A stretch of DNA of 64,000 nucleotides, taken from the NCBI RefSeq assembly GCF_012103215.1, contig NZ_JAAVNE010000028.1, forward strand, positions 1-64,000, in the 5' to 3' direction. The DNA comes from Falsiroseomonas selenitidurans (GTDB lineage Bacteria; Pseudomonadota; Alphaproteobacteria; Acetobacterales; Acetobacteraceae). The notes beneath the pieces were generated by a model, which did no database searches, was not told the DNA's origin, and saw only the letters and a program-made list of their open reading frames with translations. The translations under genes and the position numbers were made by a program. This document shows, piece by piece, positions 18,753 to 28,798 of the stretch. Position 1 is the stretch's first letter; the number at the start of each line of letters is the position of its first letter.

Positions 18753-19868
18753 ATGGAAAGCTTCGACGTTCTCGTCATCGGCGCCGGCATCGCTGGTGCC
18801 ACCGCCGCCGCGCATTGCGCCGCCACCGCCCGCGTGGCGCTGATGGAGGCGGAGGAGACGGCCGGCTTCCACAGCACCGGGCGCTCTGCCGCCATCTGGA
18901 TCCAGAACTACGGCCCGCCGGATGTCCGCCGCCTGTCCGCCGCCTCCCGCGCCTTCTTCGCCGCGCCGCCCGCGGGCTTCGCCGCCGGGCCGCTGTTCGC
19001 CCGCCGCCCGGTGGTGACCGTGGCGCCCGCCGGGCAGGCCGCCGTCATGCAGGCCATGCTGAGCGAGGGCGAGGGGCTGGAGCCGCTGCCGGTGGCGGAG
19101 GTGGCGGCCATGGGCCCGCCGCTCCGCCCGGGCTACGCCGTCGCCGCCGCGATCGAGCGCGATGCCTTCGACATCGACGTGGCCGCCCTGCATGCCGGCT
19201 TCCTGAAGGCGGCGCGCGCCGCCGGCGGCGTGCTGGCGCTGCGCACGCGCGCCGGGCGCATCTGGCACGACAGGGGCCTGTGGCACGCCGCCGCGACCGA
19301 TGGCACCGTGTTCCGCGGCAGGGTGCTGGTGAACGCCGCCGGCGCCTGGGGCGACGAGGTGGCGGCGCTGGCCGGCGTCGCGCCCATCGGCCTGCAGCCG
19401 AAGCGGCGCACCGCGCTGATCATCGATCCCGGCCAGCATGATTGCAGCGCCTGGCCGCTGGTCGGCGATGCCGCGCACAGCTGGTACGTGCGGCCGGAGG
19501 CGCGGCGCAAGCTGATGGTCTCCCCGGCCGACGAGACCGACATGCCGCCGCACGACGTGCAGCCGGACGAGCTCGACATCGCCATCGCCATCGACCGCAT
19601 GCAGCAGGCGCTGGACATCCCGGTGACGCGGGTGGAGCACCGCTGGGCCGGGCTGCGCAGCTTCACCCCCGACCGCAGCCTGGCCATCGGCTTCGACCCG
19701 GACGCGCCCGGCTTCCTGTGGATGATCGGCCAGGGCGGCTACGGCATCCAGACCGCGCCGGCGGCCGGCCGGCTGGTGGCCGGGCTCGTGGCCGGCGCGG
19801 TGGCGGAGGCGCTGATGCCGGTGGTCCCCCTCGTCGATCCCGCCCGCTTCAGGAGCGCCCGCGCATGA
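18753..19868 (+). CDS. DauA-like D-arginine/D-amino-acid dehydrogenase (FAD)
   Basis: The 371-aa protein has the dinucleotide motif VLVIGAGIAGATAAAHCA and the HSTGRSAA block. It also has LSAASRAFF, GLQPKRRTALI, HDVQPDELDIA and a C-terminal HRWAGLRSF...GQGGYGIQTAPA region. These match what I recall of Pseudomonas D-arginine dehydrogenase (DauA) closely. The reaction would be FAD-dependent oxidation of a D-amino acid to the 2-oxo acid and ammonia, with electrons passed to the respiratory chain. An in-frame ATG at 18744 is an alternative start. The stop overlaps the dehydratase start (ATGA), indicating a shared transcript. Confidence 0.83.
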   Translation: MESFDVLVIGAGIAGATAAAHCAATARVALMEAEETAGFHSTGRSAAIWIQNYGPPDVRRLSAASRAFFAAPPAGFAAGPLFARRPVVTVAPAGQAAVMQAMLSEGEGLEPLPVAEVAAMGPPLRPGYAVAAAIERDAFDIDVAALHAGFLKAARAAGGVLALRTRAGRIWHDRGLWHAAATDGTVFRGRVLVNAAGAWGDEVAALAGVAPIGLQPKRRTALIIDPGQHDCSAWPLVGDAAHSWYVRPEARRKLMVSPADETDMPPHDVQPDELDIAIAIDRMQQALDIPVTRVEHRWAGLRSFTPDRSLAIGFDPDAPGFLWMIGQGGYGIQTAPAAGRLVAGLVAGAVAEALMPVVPLVDPARFRSARA

Positions 19869-20842
19869 GCCCCCTGCCGACCGCGGCCGATGTCCGCGCC
19901 GCCGCCGCCCGCATCGCCCCGCATGTGGTGCGCACGCCCATGCTGCGCCACGCGCTGCTGGACCAGATGACCGGCGGCACCATCCTGGTGAAGCCGGAGC
20001 CGCTGCAGCGCACCGGCAGCTTCAAGCTGCGCGGCGCCACCAACGCGGCGCTGCTGCTGCCGGAAGCCGCCCGCGCCGGCGGGGTGGTGACGCATTCCTC
20101 CGGCAATCATGGCCAGGCCGTGGCCTGCGCGGCGGCGATGCTGGGCATGCGCGCGCTGATCGCAATGCCGCAGGACGCCCCCGCCATCAAGGTGGAGAGC
20201 ACGCGCCGCTGGGGCGCGGAGATCACCTTCTTCGACCGTGCCAAGACGGATCGGGAAGCGCTCGCCGGGCAGTTGGCGGCGGCGCGCGGCGGCACCGTGC
20301 TGCCGCCCTTCGACCACCCGGACGTGATCGCCGGTCAGGGCACGCTGGCGCTGGAGCTGTTCGAGGACGCGGCCACCGCCGGGCTGTCGCTGGATGCGCT
20401 GGCGGTCTGCACCGGCGGCGGCGGGCTCATGGCCGGCTGCGCCCTGGCGGCGGAGGATGCCTCACCCGGCACCCGCCTCTGGGCGGTGGAGCCGGAGGGC
20501 TGGGACGACACGCGGCTGTCCCTGGCCGCCGGGACGCGGGTGGCGAATGACGGGCAGGGCGCCACGCTGTGCGATGCGCTGCTGTCGCTGCGGCCCGGCG
20601 CGCTAACCTTCGCGGTGAACCAGCCGCGCCTGGCCGGCGGCCTGGTGGTGACGGCGGCGGAGGTCTTCGCCGCCATGCGCTTCGCCTTCCTGCACCTGAA
20701 GATCGTCGCGGAGCCGGGCGGCGCCGTGGCGCTGGCCGCGGTGCTGGCGGGCAAGCTGGAGACGCGCGGACGCACTGTCGGCGTCGTCGTCAGCGGCGGC
20801 AATGTGGACCCGGCGGTGTTCGCCCAGGCGCTGGCGGCCTGA
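19865..20842 (+). CDS. Threonine/serine dehydratase, PLP-dependent (fold type II)
   Basis: A 325-aa enzyme with the PLP lysine in the segment RTGSFKLRGATNAA, the substrate loop HSSGNHGQAVACAA, and the PLP phosphate cup TGGGGLMAGC. It lacks the ACT regulatory domain of biosynthetic IlvA, so it is the catabolic or broad-specificity type: threonine or serine to 2-oxo acid plus ammonia. EutB-like hydroxyectoine enzymes and serine racemases are close relatives. It is translationally coupled to the DauA-like gene, which suggests a joint route for a D- or hydroxylated amino acid. Confidence 0.87.
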   Translation: MSPLPTAADVRAAAARIAPHVVRTPMLRHALLDQMTGGTILVKPEPLQRTGSFKLRGATNAALLLPEAARAGGVVTHSSGNHGQAVACAAAMLGMRALIAMPQDAPAIKVESTRRWGAEITFFDRAKTDREALAGQLAAARGGTVLPPFDHPDVIAGQGTLALELFEDAATAGLSLDALAVCTGGGGLMAGCALAAEDASPGTRLWAVEPEGWDDTRLSLAAGTRVANDGQGATLCDALLSLRPGALTFAVNQPRLAGGLVVTAAEVFAAMRFAFLHLKIVAEPGGAVALAAVLAGKLETRGRTVGVVVSGGNVDPAVFAQALAA

Positions 20843-20865
20843 GGGACCGATCGGGAATGTGCTTC

Positions 20866-20899
20866 CCGGGCATCGCGATGATCCTCCCGCAATGCCCGG
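20866..20899. terminator. Candidate stem-loop between convergent genes
   Basis: An 8-bp perfect inverted repeat, CCGGGCAT (20866-20873) and ATGCCCGG (20892-20899), encloses an 18-nt loop. It lies in the 91-bp gap between the dehydratase stop and the end of the leftward aceA micro-gene. There is no T tract on either side, so it would be a weak or Rho-assisted terminator, or a transcript-end protector. Confidence 0.35.
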
Positions 20900-20933
20900 T
20901 CAGCGCCCGGCCGAAGCGATGGTTGCGCGCGGG

Positions 20934-21113
20934 TCAGCCGCCGGCCATGCGGCCGCGCTCGCTGCAGGCCCAGCCATGCGGGTGCACCAGCCCGTCATCA
21001 TAGGCGTCCGGCTCCACCGGCGCCGGCTGCGGGCGGTGCACCATGCGGCCGCGCTCCCGGCACGCCCAGCCATGCGCGTGGACAAGGCCGTCATCGTACT
21101 GGTCCTGGGTCAT
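20934..21113 (-). CDS. 59-aa peptide made of two near-identical 19-residue repeats, downstream of aceA
   Basis: The peptide starts with ATG at 21113, preceded by a strong AGGAGG about 7 nt upstream, 22 bp after the aceA stop. It reads as MTQDQ, then YDDGLVHAHGWACRERGRM (residues 6-24), a 13-residue Pro-rich spacer, then YDDGLVHPHGWACSERGRM (38-56), then AGG. The two repeats differ at only two positions. Each holds two His, one Cys and one Trp in the core VHxHGWAC plus an acidic lead, which suggests metal binding or a peptide repeat with a defined function. There is no signal peptide or membrane helix. I do not recognise the family; co-transcription with isocitrate lyase is likely. Confidence 0.8.
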   Translation of the reverse strand: MTQDQYDDGLVHAHGWACRERGRMVHRPQPAPVEPDAYDDGLVHPHGWACSERGRMAGG

Positions 21114-21135
21114 GGTCGTTCCTCCTCTCCTCGGG

Positions 21136-22461
<1,326 letters not shown>

Positions 22462-22516
22462 GCTCGTTTTCTCCTCGACGGGCCGCTCTGGGTGCGGCGC
22501 CTGTCAATCATTCACA

Positions 22517-22561
22517 TTGCGGCGCCGAAAATCCTCTGGAATCCTGCGTCGGGCGCCGCAA
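22517..22561. promoter_or_regulatory. Inverted repeat in the aceA/regulator intergenic region, candidate operator
   Basis: TTGCGGCGCC (22517-22526) and GGCGCCGCAA (22552-22561) form a perfect 10-bp inverted repeat separated by 25 bp. Each arm itself contains the self-complementary GGCGCC. It lies between the divergent starts of aceA (22461) and the regulator (22613). RamB/ScfR-family proteins control glyoxylate and short-chain acyl metabolism by binding TTGC-type motifs near such genes, so this is the obvious candidate site. Binding is inferred. Confidence 0.5.
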
Positions 22562-22612
22562 TCCTGTGCTGCCCTTCACCAGTTCGCCGGAAAATCTGTA
22601 AAGACTTAACCG

Positions 22613-24025
22613 ATGACCCGTCCCCTGATCGGCCGCAGCATCCGCCGCCTGCGCAGTGAGCAGGGCCTCAGCCAGCAGGCCCTGGCGCTCCGGCTCGGCA
22701 TTTCCGCCAGCTACCTGAACCTGATCGAGCACGACCAGCGCGCCGTCACCGCGAGCCTGCTGATCAAGCTGGCGCAGGTGCTGGGCGTCGACCTGGCCGC
22801 GCTTTCCGGTACGCGGGAGCGGGAGGTGGAGGCCGGGCTGCGGGAGGTGCTGGCCGACCCGCTGCTGGGGCTGGATTCGGTGCCGGAGGCGGAGGTTGCG
22901 ATGCTGGCCGGAAGCGCACCGCAGGCCGCGCGCGCCATGCTGGCACTGTACCGCGCCTGGCGCGTGGCGCGGGAGGATGCCTCCGGCCTGACCCTGCCGT
23001 CGGGCCGTCGCCTGCTGCTGCCGCTGGAGGAGGCGCGGGACTTCTTCCATGAACACGCCAACCACTTCCCCGAGTTGGAGCAGGTGGCGGAAGCGATGGG
23101 CGCCGCGCTGCGCGCCGCACCGGCGGAGATGAACCACGCGGTGGCGGAACGGCTGCGCCAGGCGCATGGCGTGGCTGTCGCCGTCGGGCCGCTGGAAGGG
23201 GCGCTGCGGCGCTTCGACCCGGCCCGCCGGCGGCTGGACCTTTCGGAATCACTGCCGCGCGAAAGCCGCGGCTTCCAGCTGGCCTTCCAGCTGATGCTGC
23301 TGGAAGCGCGGGAGACGGTGGAGACGGTTGTCGCCCGCGCCGGGCTTTCCACGCCGGACGCGGTGGCGCTGGTGCGGATCGGCCTGCTGAACTACGCCGC
23401 GGGCGCCCTGCTGATGCCCTATGCCGCCTTCCTGGCCGCCGCCCGCGCCCTAAGGCACGAGGTGGAGGCGCTGGCGGCACGCTTCGGTGTCTCCTACGAA
23501 CAGGCGGCGCACCGGCTGTGCACGCTGCAGCGGCCGGAAGCGCGCGGCCTGCCCTTCTTCTTCCTGCGCGTCGACCCGGCGGGCAATGTGGACAAGCGCT
23601 TCTCCGCCGCCGGCTTTCCCTTCGCGCGCTTCGGCGGGTCCTGCCCGAAATGGGTGGTGCACCAGGCCTTCGCCACGCCGGCGGTGACGCGGGTGCAGGT
23701 GGCGCAACTGCCGGACGGTGCCGCCTTCCTGTGCTTTGCGCGCGCCATCGCCGCGCCCGCGCCGCACTGGGGGGAACCCGCACCGCTGCATGTGGTGGCG
23801 ATGGGCTGCGACGTGGGGCGGGCGGCGGAGGTGGTCTATGGCGACGGGCTGGATCTGGCGGGTGCGACGGTCGGCATCGGCCTGTCCTGCCGGCTGTGCG
23901 ACCGCGCCACCTGCCGCAGCCGCGCCTTCCCGCCGCTGGAACATCGGCTGCAACTGGACCCCAACGAGGACACCGCCAGCCCCTGGCGGTTCGAGCCCGC
24001 CGGCGCCCGCTTAGGCCCGCCTTAA
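22613..24025 (+). CDS. Short-chain fatty acyl transcriptional regulator (ScfR/RamB family)
   Basis: A 470-aa regulator. Residues about 7-60 form an XRE-type helix-turn-helix (GRSIRRLRSEQGLSQQALALRLGISASYLNLIE). The middle resembles the IrrE/ImmA-like segment (MNHAVAERLRQAHGVAV) with a helical region. The C-terminal part is the DUF2083-like domain (ALAARFGVSYEQAAHRL, LPFFFLRVDPAGNVDKRF, FARFGGSCPKWVVHQAF) ending in a Cys cluster GLSCRLCDRATCRSRAFPPL. Relatives such as RamB sense acyl-CoA-linked metabolites and control aceA, icl and propionate genes. Its divergent position next to aceA supports that role here. Confidence 0.9.
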   Translation: MTRPLIGRSIRRLRSEQGLSQQALALRLGISASYLNLIEHDQRAVTASLLIKLAQVLGVDLAALSGTREREVEAGLREVLADPLLGLDSVPEAEVAMLAGSAPQAARAMLALYRAWRVAREDASGLTLPSGRRLLLPLEEARDFFHEHANHFPELEQVAEAMGAALRAAPAEMNHAVAERLRQAHGVAVAVGPLEGALRRFDPARRRLDLSESLPRESRGFQLAFQLMLLEARETVETVVARAGLSTPDAVALVRIGLLNYAAGALLMPYAAFLAAARALRHEVEALAARFGVSYEQAAHRLCTLQRPEARGLPFFFLRVDPAGNVDKRFSAAGFPFARFGGSCPKWVVHQAFATPAVTRVQVAQLPDGAAFLCFARAIAAPAPHWGEPAPLHVVAMGCDVGRAAEVVYGDGLDLAGATVGIGLSCRLCDRATCRSRAFPPLEHRLQLDPNEDTASPWRFEPAGARLGPP

Positions 24026-24071
24026 CCGCCCCTGCCCTACCCTGCGACGGCGCCGGGACCGGCGCGGGCAG

Positions 24072-25166
24072 ATGGCGCGGAGCTTCATGGCCAAGGGCGG
24101 CAAGGGTGGTGGCACGATCGTCATCAAGCGCATCGAGGAGGGCGGGCACGGCCACCATGGTGGCGCGTGGAAGGTGGCCTACGCCGACTTCGTGACGGCG
24201 ATGATGGCCTTCTTCCTGCTGATGTGGCTGCTGAACGCCACCACGGAGGAACAGCGCCGGGGGCTGGCGGACTACTTCGCGCCGACCAACGTGCTGGGCC
24301 AGAACCAGACCGGCAGCGGCCAGCCCTTCGGCGGCCGCACGCCCAACGAATCGGCCCAGAACACCCAGAACGCCGGCGCCATCCGCCTGCAGCGCGGCCC
24401 GCTGCCGGTGCTGGAGGATGTGGAGGTGGAGGAGGACGTGCCCACCGTCGCCCGCCCGGTGCCGATGCGCGAGGGTCCGGATGGCGAGGATGACGAAGCC
24501 GATCCGCGCCGCGTGCGCCAGGCCCGCGCCGATGCGCCGCCGGGCGATTCCGATCCGCGCGCCCTGGCGCTGCAGGCCGATGCGGCGGAGGCGGAGGCGC
24601 GCGCCCTGTCCGATGCCGCGCTGCGGGCGGAGCATGAGCGGCGTGAACGCGAGGCCTTCGAGCAGGCGGCGGAGGAGCTGCGCCAGGCGGTGGAGGAGGA
24701 TCCGGCGCTGGCCGACCTGGCGCGGCAGATGCTGGTGGAACAGGTGCCGGAAGGGCTGCGCATCCAGCTTCTGGATGCCGACCGGCAGCCGATGTTCGCG
24801 CTCGGCGGCAGCGCGCCGAACGACCGTGCCCGGCAGCTCCTGGCGCGCATCAGCCAGGTGATCGGGCGCCTGCCCAACCGCATCGCCATCGCCGGCCATA
24901 CCGACGCCACGCCCTTCCGCGACGGCGGCGCACGGTCGAATTGGGATCTCTCCGCCGACCGCGCCAACGTCACCCGCCGGCTGCTGGCCGAATCCGGGCT
25001 GCCGGAGGCGCGCATCCGCAGCGTCACCGGCAATGCGGAGCGCGACCTGCTGCTGCCGGAAACGCCGAACGCCGCGGCCAACCGGCGCGTCTCCATCACC
25101 CTGCTGCGCGCCGAGCCCGCAGCCCCCGCGACGGCGCCGCGGGCCGCGGAGGCACCCGGCCGATGA
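24072..25166 (+). CDS. motB: Flagellar motor stator protein MotB
   Basis: The 364-aa protein has one membrane helix (AWKVAYADFVTAMMAFFLLMW) that begins around residue 32, with the essential proton-carrying Asp at residue 39. A charged, acidic linker of about 150 residues follows (residues 80-230, rich in Glu/Asp/Arg). An OmpA-like peptidoglycan-binding domain comes next (IAIAGHTDATPFRDGG, NWDLSADRANVTRRLL, NAAANRRVSITLL). A second ATG at 24087 with GGAG upstream is an alternative start. It overlaps motA by 4 bp, in the order motB-motA, the reverse of E. coli. Confidence 0.93.
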   Translation: MARSFMAKGGKGGGTIVIKRIEEGGHGHHGGAWKVAYADFVTAMMAFFLLMWLLNATTEEQRRGLADYFAPTNVLGQNQTGSGQPFGGRTPNESAQNTQNAGAIRLQRGPLPVLEDVEVEEDVPTVARPVPMREGPDGEDDEADPRRVRQARADAPPGDSDPRALALQADAAEAEARALSDAALRAEHERREREAFEQAAEELRQAVEEDPALADLARQMLVEQVPEGLRIQLLDADRQPMFALGGSAPNDRARQLLARISQVIGRLPNRIAIAGHTDATPFRDGGARSNWDLSADRANVTRRLLAESGLPEARIRSVTGNAERDLLLPETPNAAANRRVSITLLRAEPAAPATAPRAAEAPGR

Positions 25167-26029
25167 CGACGATCGGCGGCCTGGTCTTCCTGCTGGCCAT
25201 GGTGTTCGGCGGCTACGTGATCGCCGGCGGCAAGTTCGGCATCATCCTGAAGTCGCTGCCCTATGAGATGATGATGATCGGCGGCGCCGCCATCGGCGCG
25301 CTCGTCATGGGGAACAGCATGCACAGCGTGAAGCACACGCTGGGCGGCTTCGGGAAGATCATCAAGGGCGAGCGCTTCCACAAGCACGAATATGTCGACC
25401 TGCTGTCGCTGCTGTACTGGTTCGTGCGGCTGGCGCAGACCAAGGGCGCGATGGCGCTGGAAGCGCATATCGAGAAGCCCTCCGAAAGCCCGGCCTTCCA
25501 GAAATTCCCGAAGATCCTGGCCGACAAGATCGCGCTGGCGATGATCTGCGACTACCTGCGCATGGTCGGCATGAACGCCGACGACCCGCACCAGATCGAG
25601 GACATCATGTCCAAGGAGCTGAAGAAGGTGCGGGAGGAGGAGCTGCACGTCGCGCATGTGTTCCAGAACACGGCGGATGCGCTGCCCGCGCTCGGCATCG
25701 TCGCCGCCGTGCTGGGCGTCATCAAGACCATGGCGGCCATCGATTCACCGCCCGCCGTGCTGGGCGGCATGATCGGCGGCGCGCTGGTGGGCACCTTCCT
25801 CGGCATCCTGCTGGCCTATGGCGTGATGGGGCCCATGGCGACGCGGCTCAACGGCGTGATCGAGGAGGACTGCAAGTACTACGAGGTGATCCGCGCCGTG
25901 CTGGTGGCGCATCTGCACGGCAATGCGCCGCAGGTGGCGGTGGAGGCCGGCCGCAAGGCAGCGCCCAGCCACTCCATGCCGAGCTTCGCGGAGCTGGAGG
26001 AGGCGCTGCAGAACCTGCAGATCGCCTGA
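25163..26029 (+). CDS. motA: Flagellar motor stator protein MotA
   Basis: A 288-aa membrane protein. Family marks are IGGLVFLLAMVFGGYVIAGGKF at the N terminus, then LPYEMMMIGGAAIGALVMGNS, the cytoplasmic domain with charged residues (ICDYLRMVGMNADDPHQIEDIMSKEL), and the TM3/TM4 loop PALGIVAAVLGVIKTMAAID. With MotB it forms the proton-driven stator. The start overlaps the motB stop (ATGA), so the two are translationally coupled. Confidence 0.95.
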   Translation: MTTIGGLVFLLAMVFGGYVIAGGKFGIILKSLPYEMMMIGGAAIGALVMGNSMHSVKHTLGGFGKIIKGERFHKHEYVDLLSLLYWFVRLAQTKGAMALEAHIEKPSESPAFQKFPKILADKIALAMICDYLRMVGMNADDPHQIEDIMSKELKKVREEELHVAHVFQNTADALPALGIVAAVLGVIKTMAAIDSPPAVLGGMIGGALVGTFLGILLAYGVMGPMATRLNGVIEEDCKYYEVIRAVLVAHLHGNAPQVAVEAGRKAAPSHSMPSFAELEEALQNLQIA

Positions 26030-26032
26030 CCT

Positions 26033-28408
26033 TCAGCCCTGCCGCTCCGCCGCGCGCCGGATCAGCGCCCCGACGCGGCGCAGCAACTCCGCCCGCAGGA
26101 AGGGCTTGCGCAGGATCTGCACGTGATCCGGCAGGTTGCGCAGCCTCTCCACCGTCGGGTAGCCGGTCACCACCAGCACCGGCAGGCCGGGGCGCTGCTC
26201 CATCACCCGGACCAGCAGCTCCACGCCGGACATGCCGGGCATCGCGTAATCCGTCACCACGCAGTCCAGCGGCGCAGCGCCGGCGACGATGCGCATCGCC
26301 TCGTCGGCACCGGATGCCTTGGTCACGGTGTAGCCGGCGCCGGTCAGGAAATGGCCGAGGGTCAGCAGCACGGCGGGCGCATCATCCACCAGCAGCACAT
26401 GGCCGCCTGCGCCGTCCTGCGCCCGCAGCGCCTTCGCTGCCGCCTCCGACAGCGCGGGCGCCACGCGCGGCAGCAGCACCTCCACCCGCGTGCCCTGGCC
26501 CAGCCTGCTGGTCACGCGCACGTCGCCGCCGGATTGCCGCGCATAGCCCAGCACCATCGGCAGGCCGAGGCCCGAGCCCTCGCCGACATTCTTGGTGGTG
26601 AAGAAGGGTTCGAAGATCTTGTCCAGGATCCCGGCCTCGATGCCGGCGCCGGTGTCCTCCACGGCTAGCACGGCGTAGTCGCCCGGCTGCAGCGTCTCGG
26701 TCGCCTCGGCCGCGGTGATGCGGCGGCTGAAGGCGCGGATGGTCAGGCTGCCGCCGCGCGGCATGGCGTCCCGCGCATTGATCGCCAGGTTCAGGATGCA
26801 GGCTTCCAGCTGCGCCGAATCGGCGAAGGCGTGCAGCCCGCCGGCTTCCTCCGTCGCCTGGATGCGGATGTTCGGCCCCAGCGTGCGTTCCAGCATCGCG
26901 ACCGTCTTGCGCAGCAGGCCGGCGATCTCGATCCGGCTCGGCCGCAGCACCTGCTTGCGGGAGAAGGCGAGCAGGTGGTGCGTCAGCCGCGCACCGCGCA
27001 TCGCGGCATCGATGCAGCCGCCGACCAGCTCCTCCGCCTCGACATCGTCCTGCACCTGGTCGCGCAGCAGTTCCAGGCTGCCCATCATGCTCTGCAGCAG
27101 ATTGTTGAAATCGTGCGCCACGCCGGCGGTCAGCCGGCCCACCGCCTCCATCTTCTGCGCCTGGCGCAGCAGCGCCTCCAGCTGCACGCGGGCCGAGAGG
27201 TCGAGGATGGAGGACAGCACCATCGGCCCGTCCTCGGTCTCGATCGGGTTCAGCCCGATCTCCACCGGAAACTCGCTGCCATCGCGGCGCAGGCCGAACA
27301 GGTCGCGGCCGGCGCCCATGGGGCGGGATTGCGGTGCGTGGAAGAAGCCGCCGCGCAGGCCTGGATGCTGGCCGCGGAAGCGGGCCGGGACCAGCATCTC
27401 CACCATCCGGCCCAGCATCTCCTCCCGCGCATGGCCGAAGACGCGCTCCGCCTGGGCGTTCACCATCTCGATCCGGCCGGCGGCGTTCACCATGACCATG
27501 GCGTTGGGGGCCGCTTCCACGACGCGGCGGAAGCGTTCCTCCTGCCGCCTGCGGGCGGAGATGTCGACGATGGCGGACAGCACCATCGGGCCGTCCTCGG
27601 TCCCGATCGGATTGAGCCCGATCTCCACCGGGAATTCGCTGCCATCCTTGCGCAGCCCATGCAGGTCCCGCCCCGCGCCCATGGGGCGGGAGGCCGGGTC
27701 GGCGCCGAAGGCGCCGCGCAGGGCGGGATGCTGGCCGCGGAAGCGCGCGGGCACCAGCATCTCCACCGCCCGGCCCAGCATCTCCTCCCGCGCATAGCCG
27801 AAGATGCGCTCGGCCTGGGCGTTGACCACCTCGATCCGCCCGGTGGCATCGACCATCACCATCGCGTCGGGCGCCGCTTCCACCATCTGGCGGAAACGGT
27901 CGCCGCTGCCGGCGCCCGCCGCCCGCCGCAGCGCGGCGATCTCCGCCTCCCGCGCCGCCAGCGTCCGCCCGGCGGATTCCAGCGCCTGCTGCGCGCGGCG
28001 CCGCGGGCCCCGATCCTGCAGCAGGAGCAGGAAGCCCGGCGGCGGCCCGGGGTCCGGCAGCAGCGTGCTGTTGATCCAGACCGGGCTACCCTCCCGGTGC
28101 CGGCGGGCCGCCTCCTCCACCAGCCGGCCTTCCGCCCTGGCGCGGCCCAGGTCGTGGCGCGGACGGTCCTCCGACACCTCATGCGGCAGGTAGAGCAGGG
28201 CGAGCGGCTGCCCCAGCGCTGCATCCGGCGCGTGGCCCAGCAGTTGTTGCGCGGCAGCGGGCCAGCTGGCGATGCGGCCATCACCCGCCAGGCGGATGAT
28301 GGCGCCGTCCGGCAGGCATTCCGCAAGGCGATCGAGCAGCGGGTTCTGGTTCAAGGGCGACCTCGGTGGCCGGCTGGGCTCGCACGTCGCGCATGATCCG
28401 GGAAGCAC
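26033..28408 (-). CDS. Hybrid sensor histidine kinase, three PAS domains plus receiver
   Basis: The 791-aa protein has a divergent N-terminal PAS-like domain (residues about 20-140), a short coiled segment, and two near-identical PAS domains at 171-286 and 292-407. A histidine kinase core follows with the H box [18 protein letters not shown] (His at about 432), then the ATPase with [11 protein letters not shown] and [20 protein letters not shown]. The C terminus is a receiver ([10 protein letters not shown], acceptor Asp in [14 protein letters not shown], Lys in ILRKPF). It lacks membrane helices, so it senses a cytoplasmic signal. A TTG at 28354 ([10 protein letters not shown]) is an alternative start. 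No partner regulator lies next to it. Confidence 0.9.
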   Translation of the reverse strand: MLPGSCATCEPSRPPRSPLNQNPLLDRLAECLPDGAIIRLAGDGRIASWPAAAQQLLGHAPDAALGQPLALLYLPHEVSEDRPRHDLGRARAEGRLVEEAARRHREGSPVWINSTLLPDPGPPPGFLLLLQDRGPRRRAQQALESAGRTLAAREAEIAALRRAAGAGSGDRFRQMVEAAPDAMVMVDATGRIEVVNAQAERIFGYAREEMLGRAVEMLVPARFRGQHPALRGAFGADPASRPMGAGRDLHGLRKDGSEFPVEIGLNPIGTEDGPMVLSAIVDISARRRQEERFRRVVEAAPNAMVMVNAAGRIEMVNAQAERVFGHAREEMLGRMVEMLVPARFRGQHPGLRGGFFHAPQSRPMGAGRDLFGLRRDGSEFPVEIGLNPIETEDGPMVLSSILDLSARVQLEALLRQAQKMEAVGRLTAGVAHDFNNLLQSMMGSLELLRDQVQDDVEAEELVGGCIDAAMRGARLTHHLLAFSRKQVLRPSRIEIAGLLRKTVAMLERTLGPNIRIQATEEAGGLHAFADSAQLEACILNLAINARDAMPRGGSLTIRAFSRRITAAEATETLQPGDYAVLAVEDTGAGIEAGILDKIFEPFFTTKNVGEGSGLGLPMVLGYARQSGGDVRVTSRLGQGTRVEVLLPRVAPALSEAAAKALRAQDGAGGHVLLVDDAPAVLLTLGHFLTGAGYTVTKASGADEAMRIVAGAAPLDCVVTDYAMPGMSGVELLVRVMEQRPGLPVLVVTGYPTVERLRNLPDHVQILRKPFLRAELLRRVGALIRRAAERQG
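27179..27898 (-). repeat. Intragenic duplication of a PAS domain in the hybrid kinase
   Basis: Two adjacent 121-residue units of the kinase (residues about 171-290 and 292-410) begin with [15 protein letters not shown] and [15 protein letters not shown]. They share long identical runs such as [18 protein letters not shown] and [11 protein letters not shown]. The DNA copies remain similar in tandem, indicating a fairly recent in-frame duplication. Confidence 0.85.
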
Positions 28409-28478
28409 GCCGCGGCGACTTGCGACAAAGCTGCTACGATTGTGTTAAGGCGGCAACCTCAATCCCATGATGGGAAGG

Positions 28479-28745
28479 TCAGGTGATCCGCAGCACCCGC
28501 CCGTCCTGCGCCGCAACCAGGATCTGCCGGCGCGTCGCGCGCCGCTGCAGGGTCAGGCGCAGCCGTCCGGCATCCGCGCCCTCGCCCCGTTCCACCACGG
28601 AGAAGACGCGGCCGGCGCGCAGATCGGCCAGGAAGTCCTCCAGCGCGCAGCCCAGCAGGCCGGCCGCCTGTTCCGCCGTCAGCGCCACGTCGCCGGCGGC
28701 GTCGATCTCCACCCGGTCGGGCCACGCCATTGCCGCCTCCGCCAT
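28479..28745 (-). CDS. DUF6522-like small protein
   Basis: An 88-aa protein with the layout I recall for DUF6522: a VEIDAAGDVALTAEQAAGLLG start, an ALEDFLADLRAGRVFSVVERGEGADAGRLRLTL centre and a basic RRATRRQILV followed by GRVLRI. Function is unknown. No signal peptide or membrane helix is visible. It is divergent from the thioesterase, their starts about 54 bp apart. Confidence 0.65.
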   Translation of the reverse strand: MAEAAMAWPDRVEIDAAGDVALTAEQAAGLLGCALEDFLADLRAGRVFSVVERGEGADAGRLRLTLQRRATRRQILVAAQDGRVLRIT

Positions 28746-28798
28746 CCAGGGCCGCGCCGAGGTTGACCGCCGCCGCGCTTCGCGGCAACGGGGATCGC

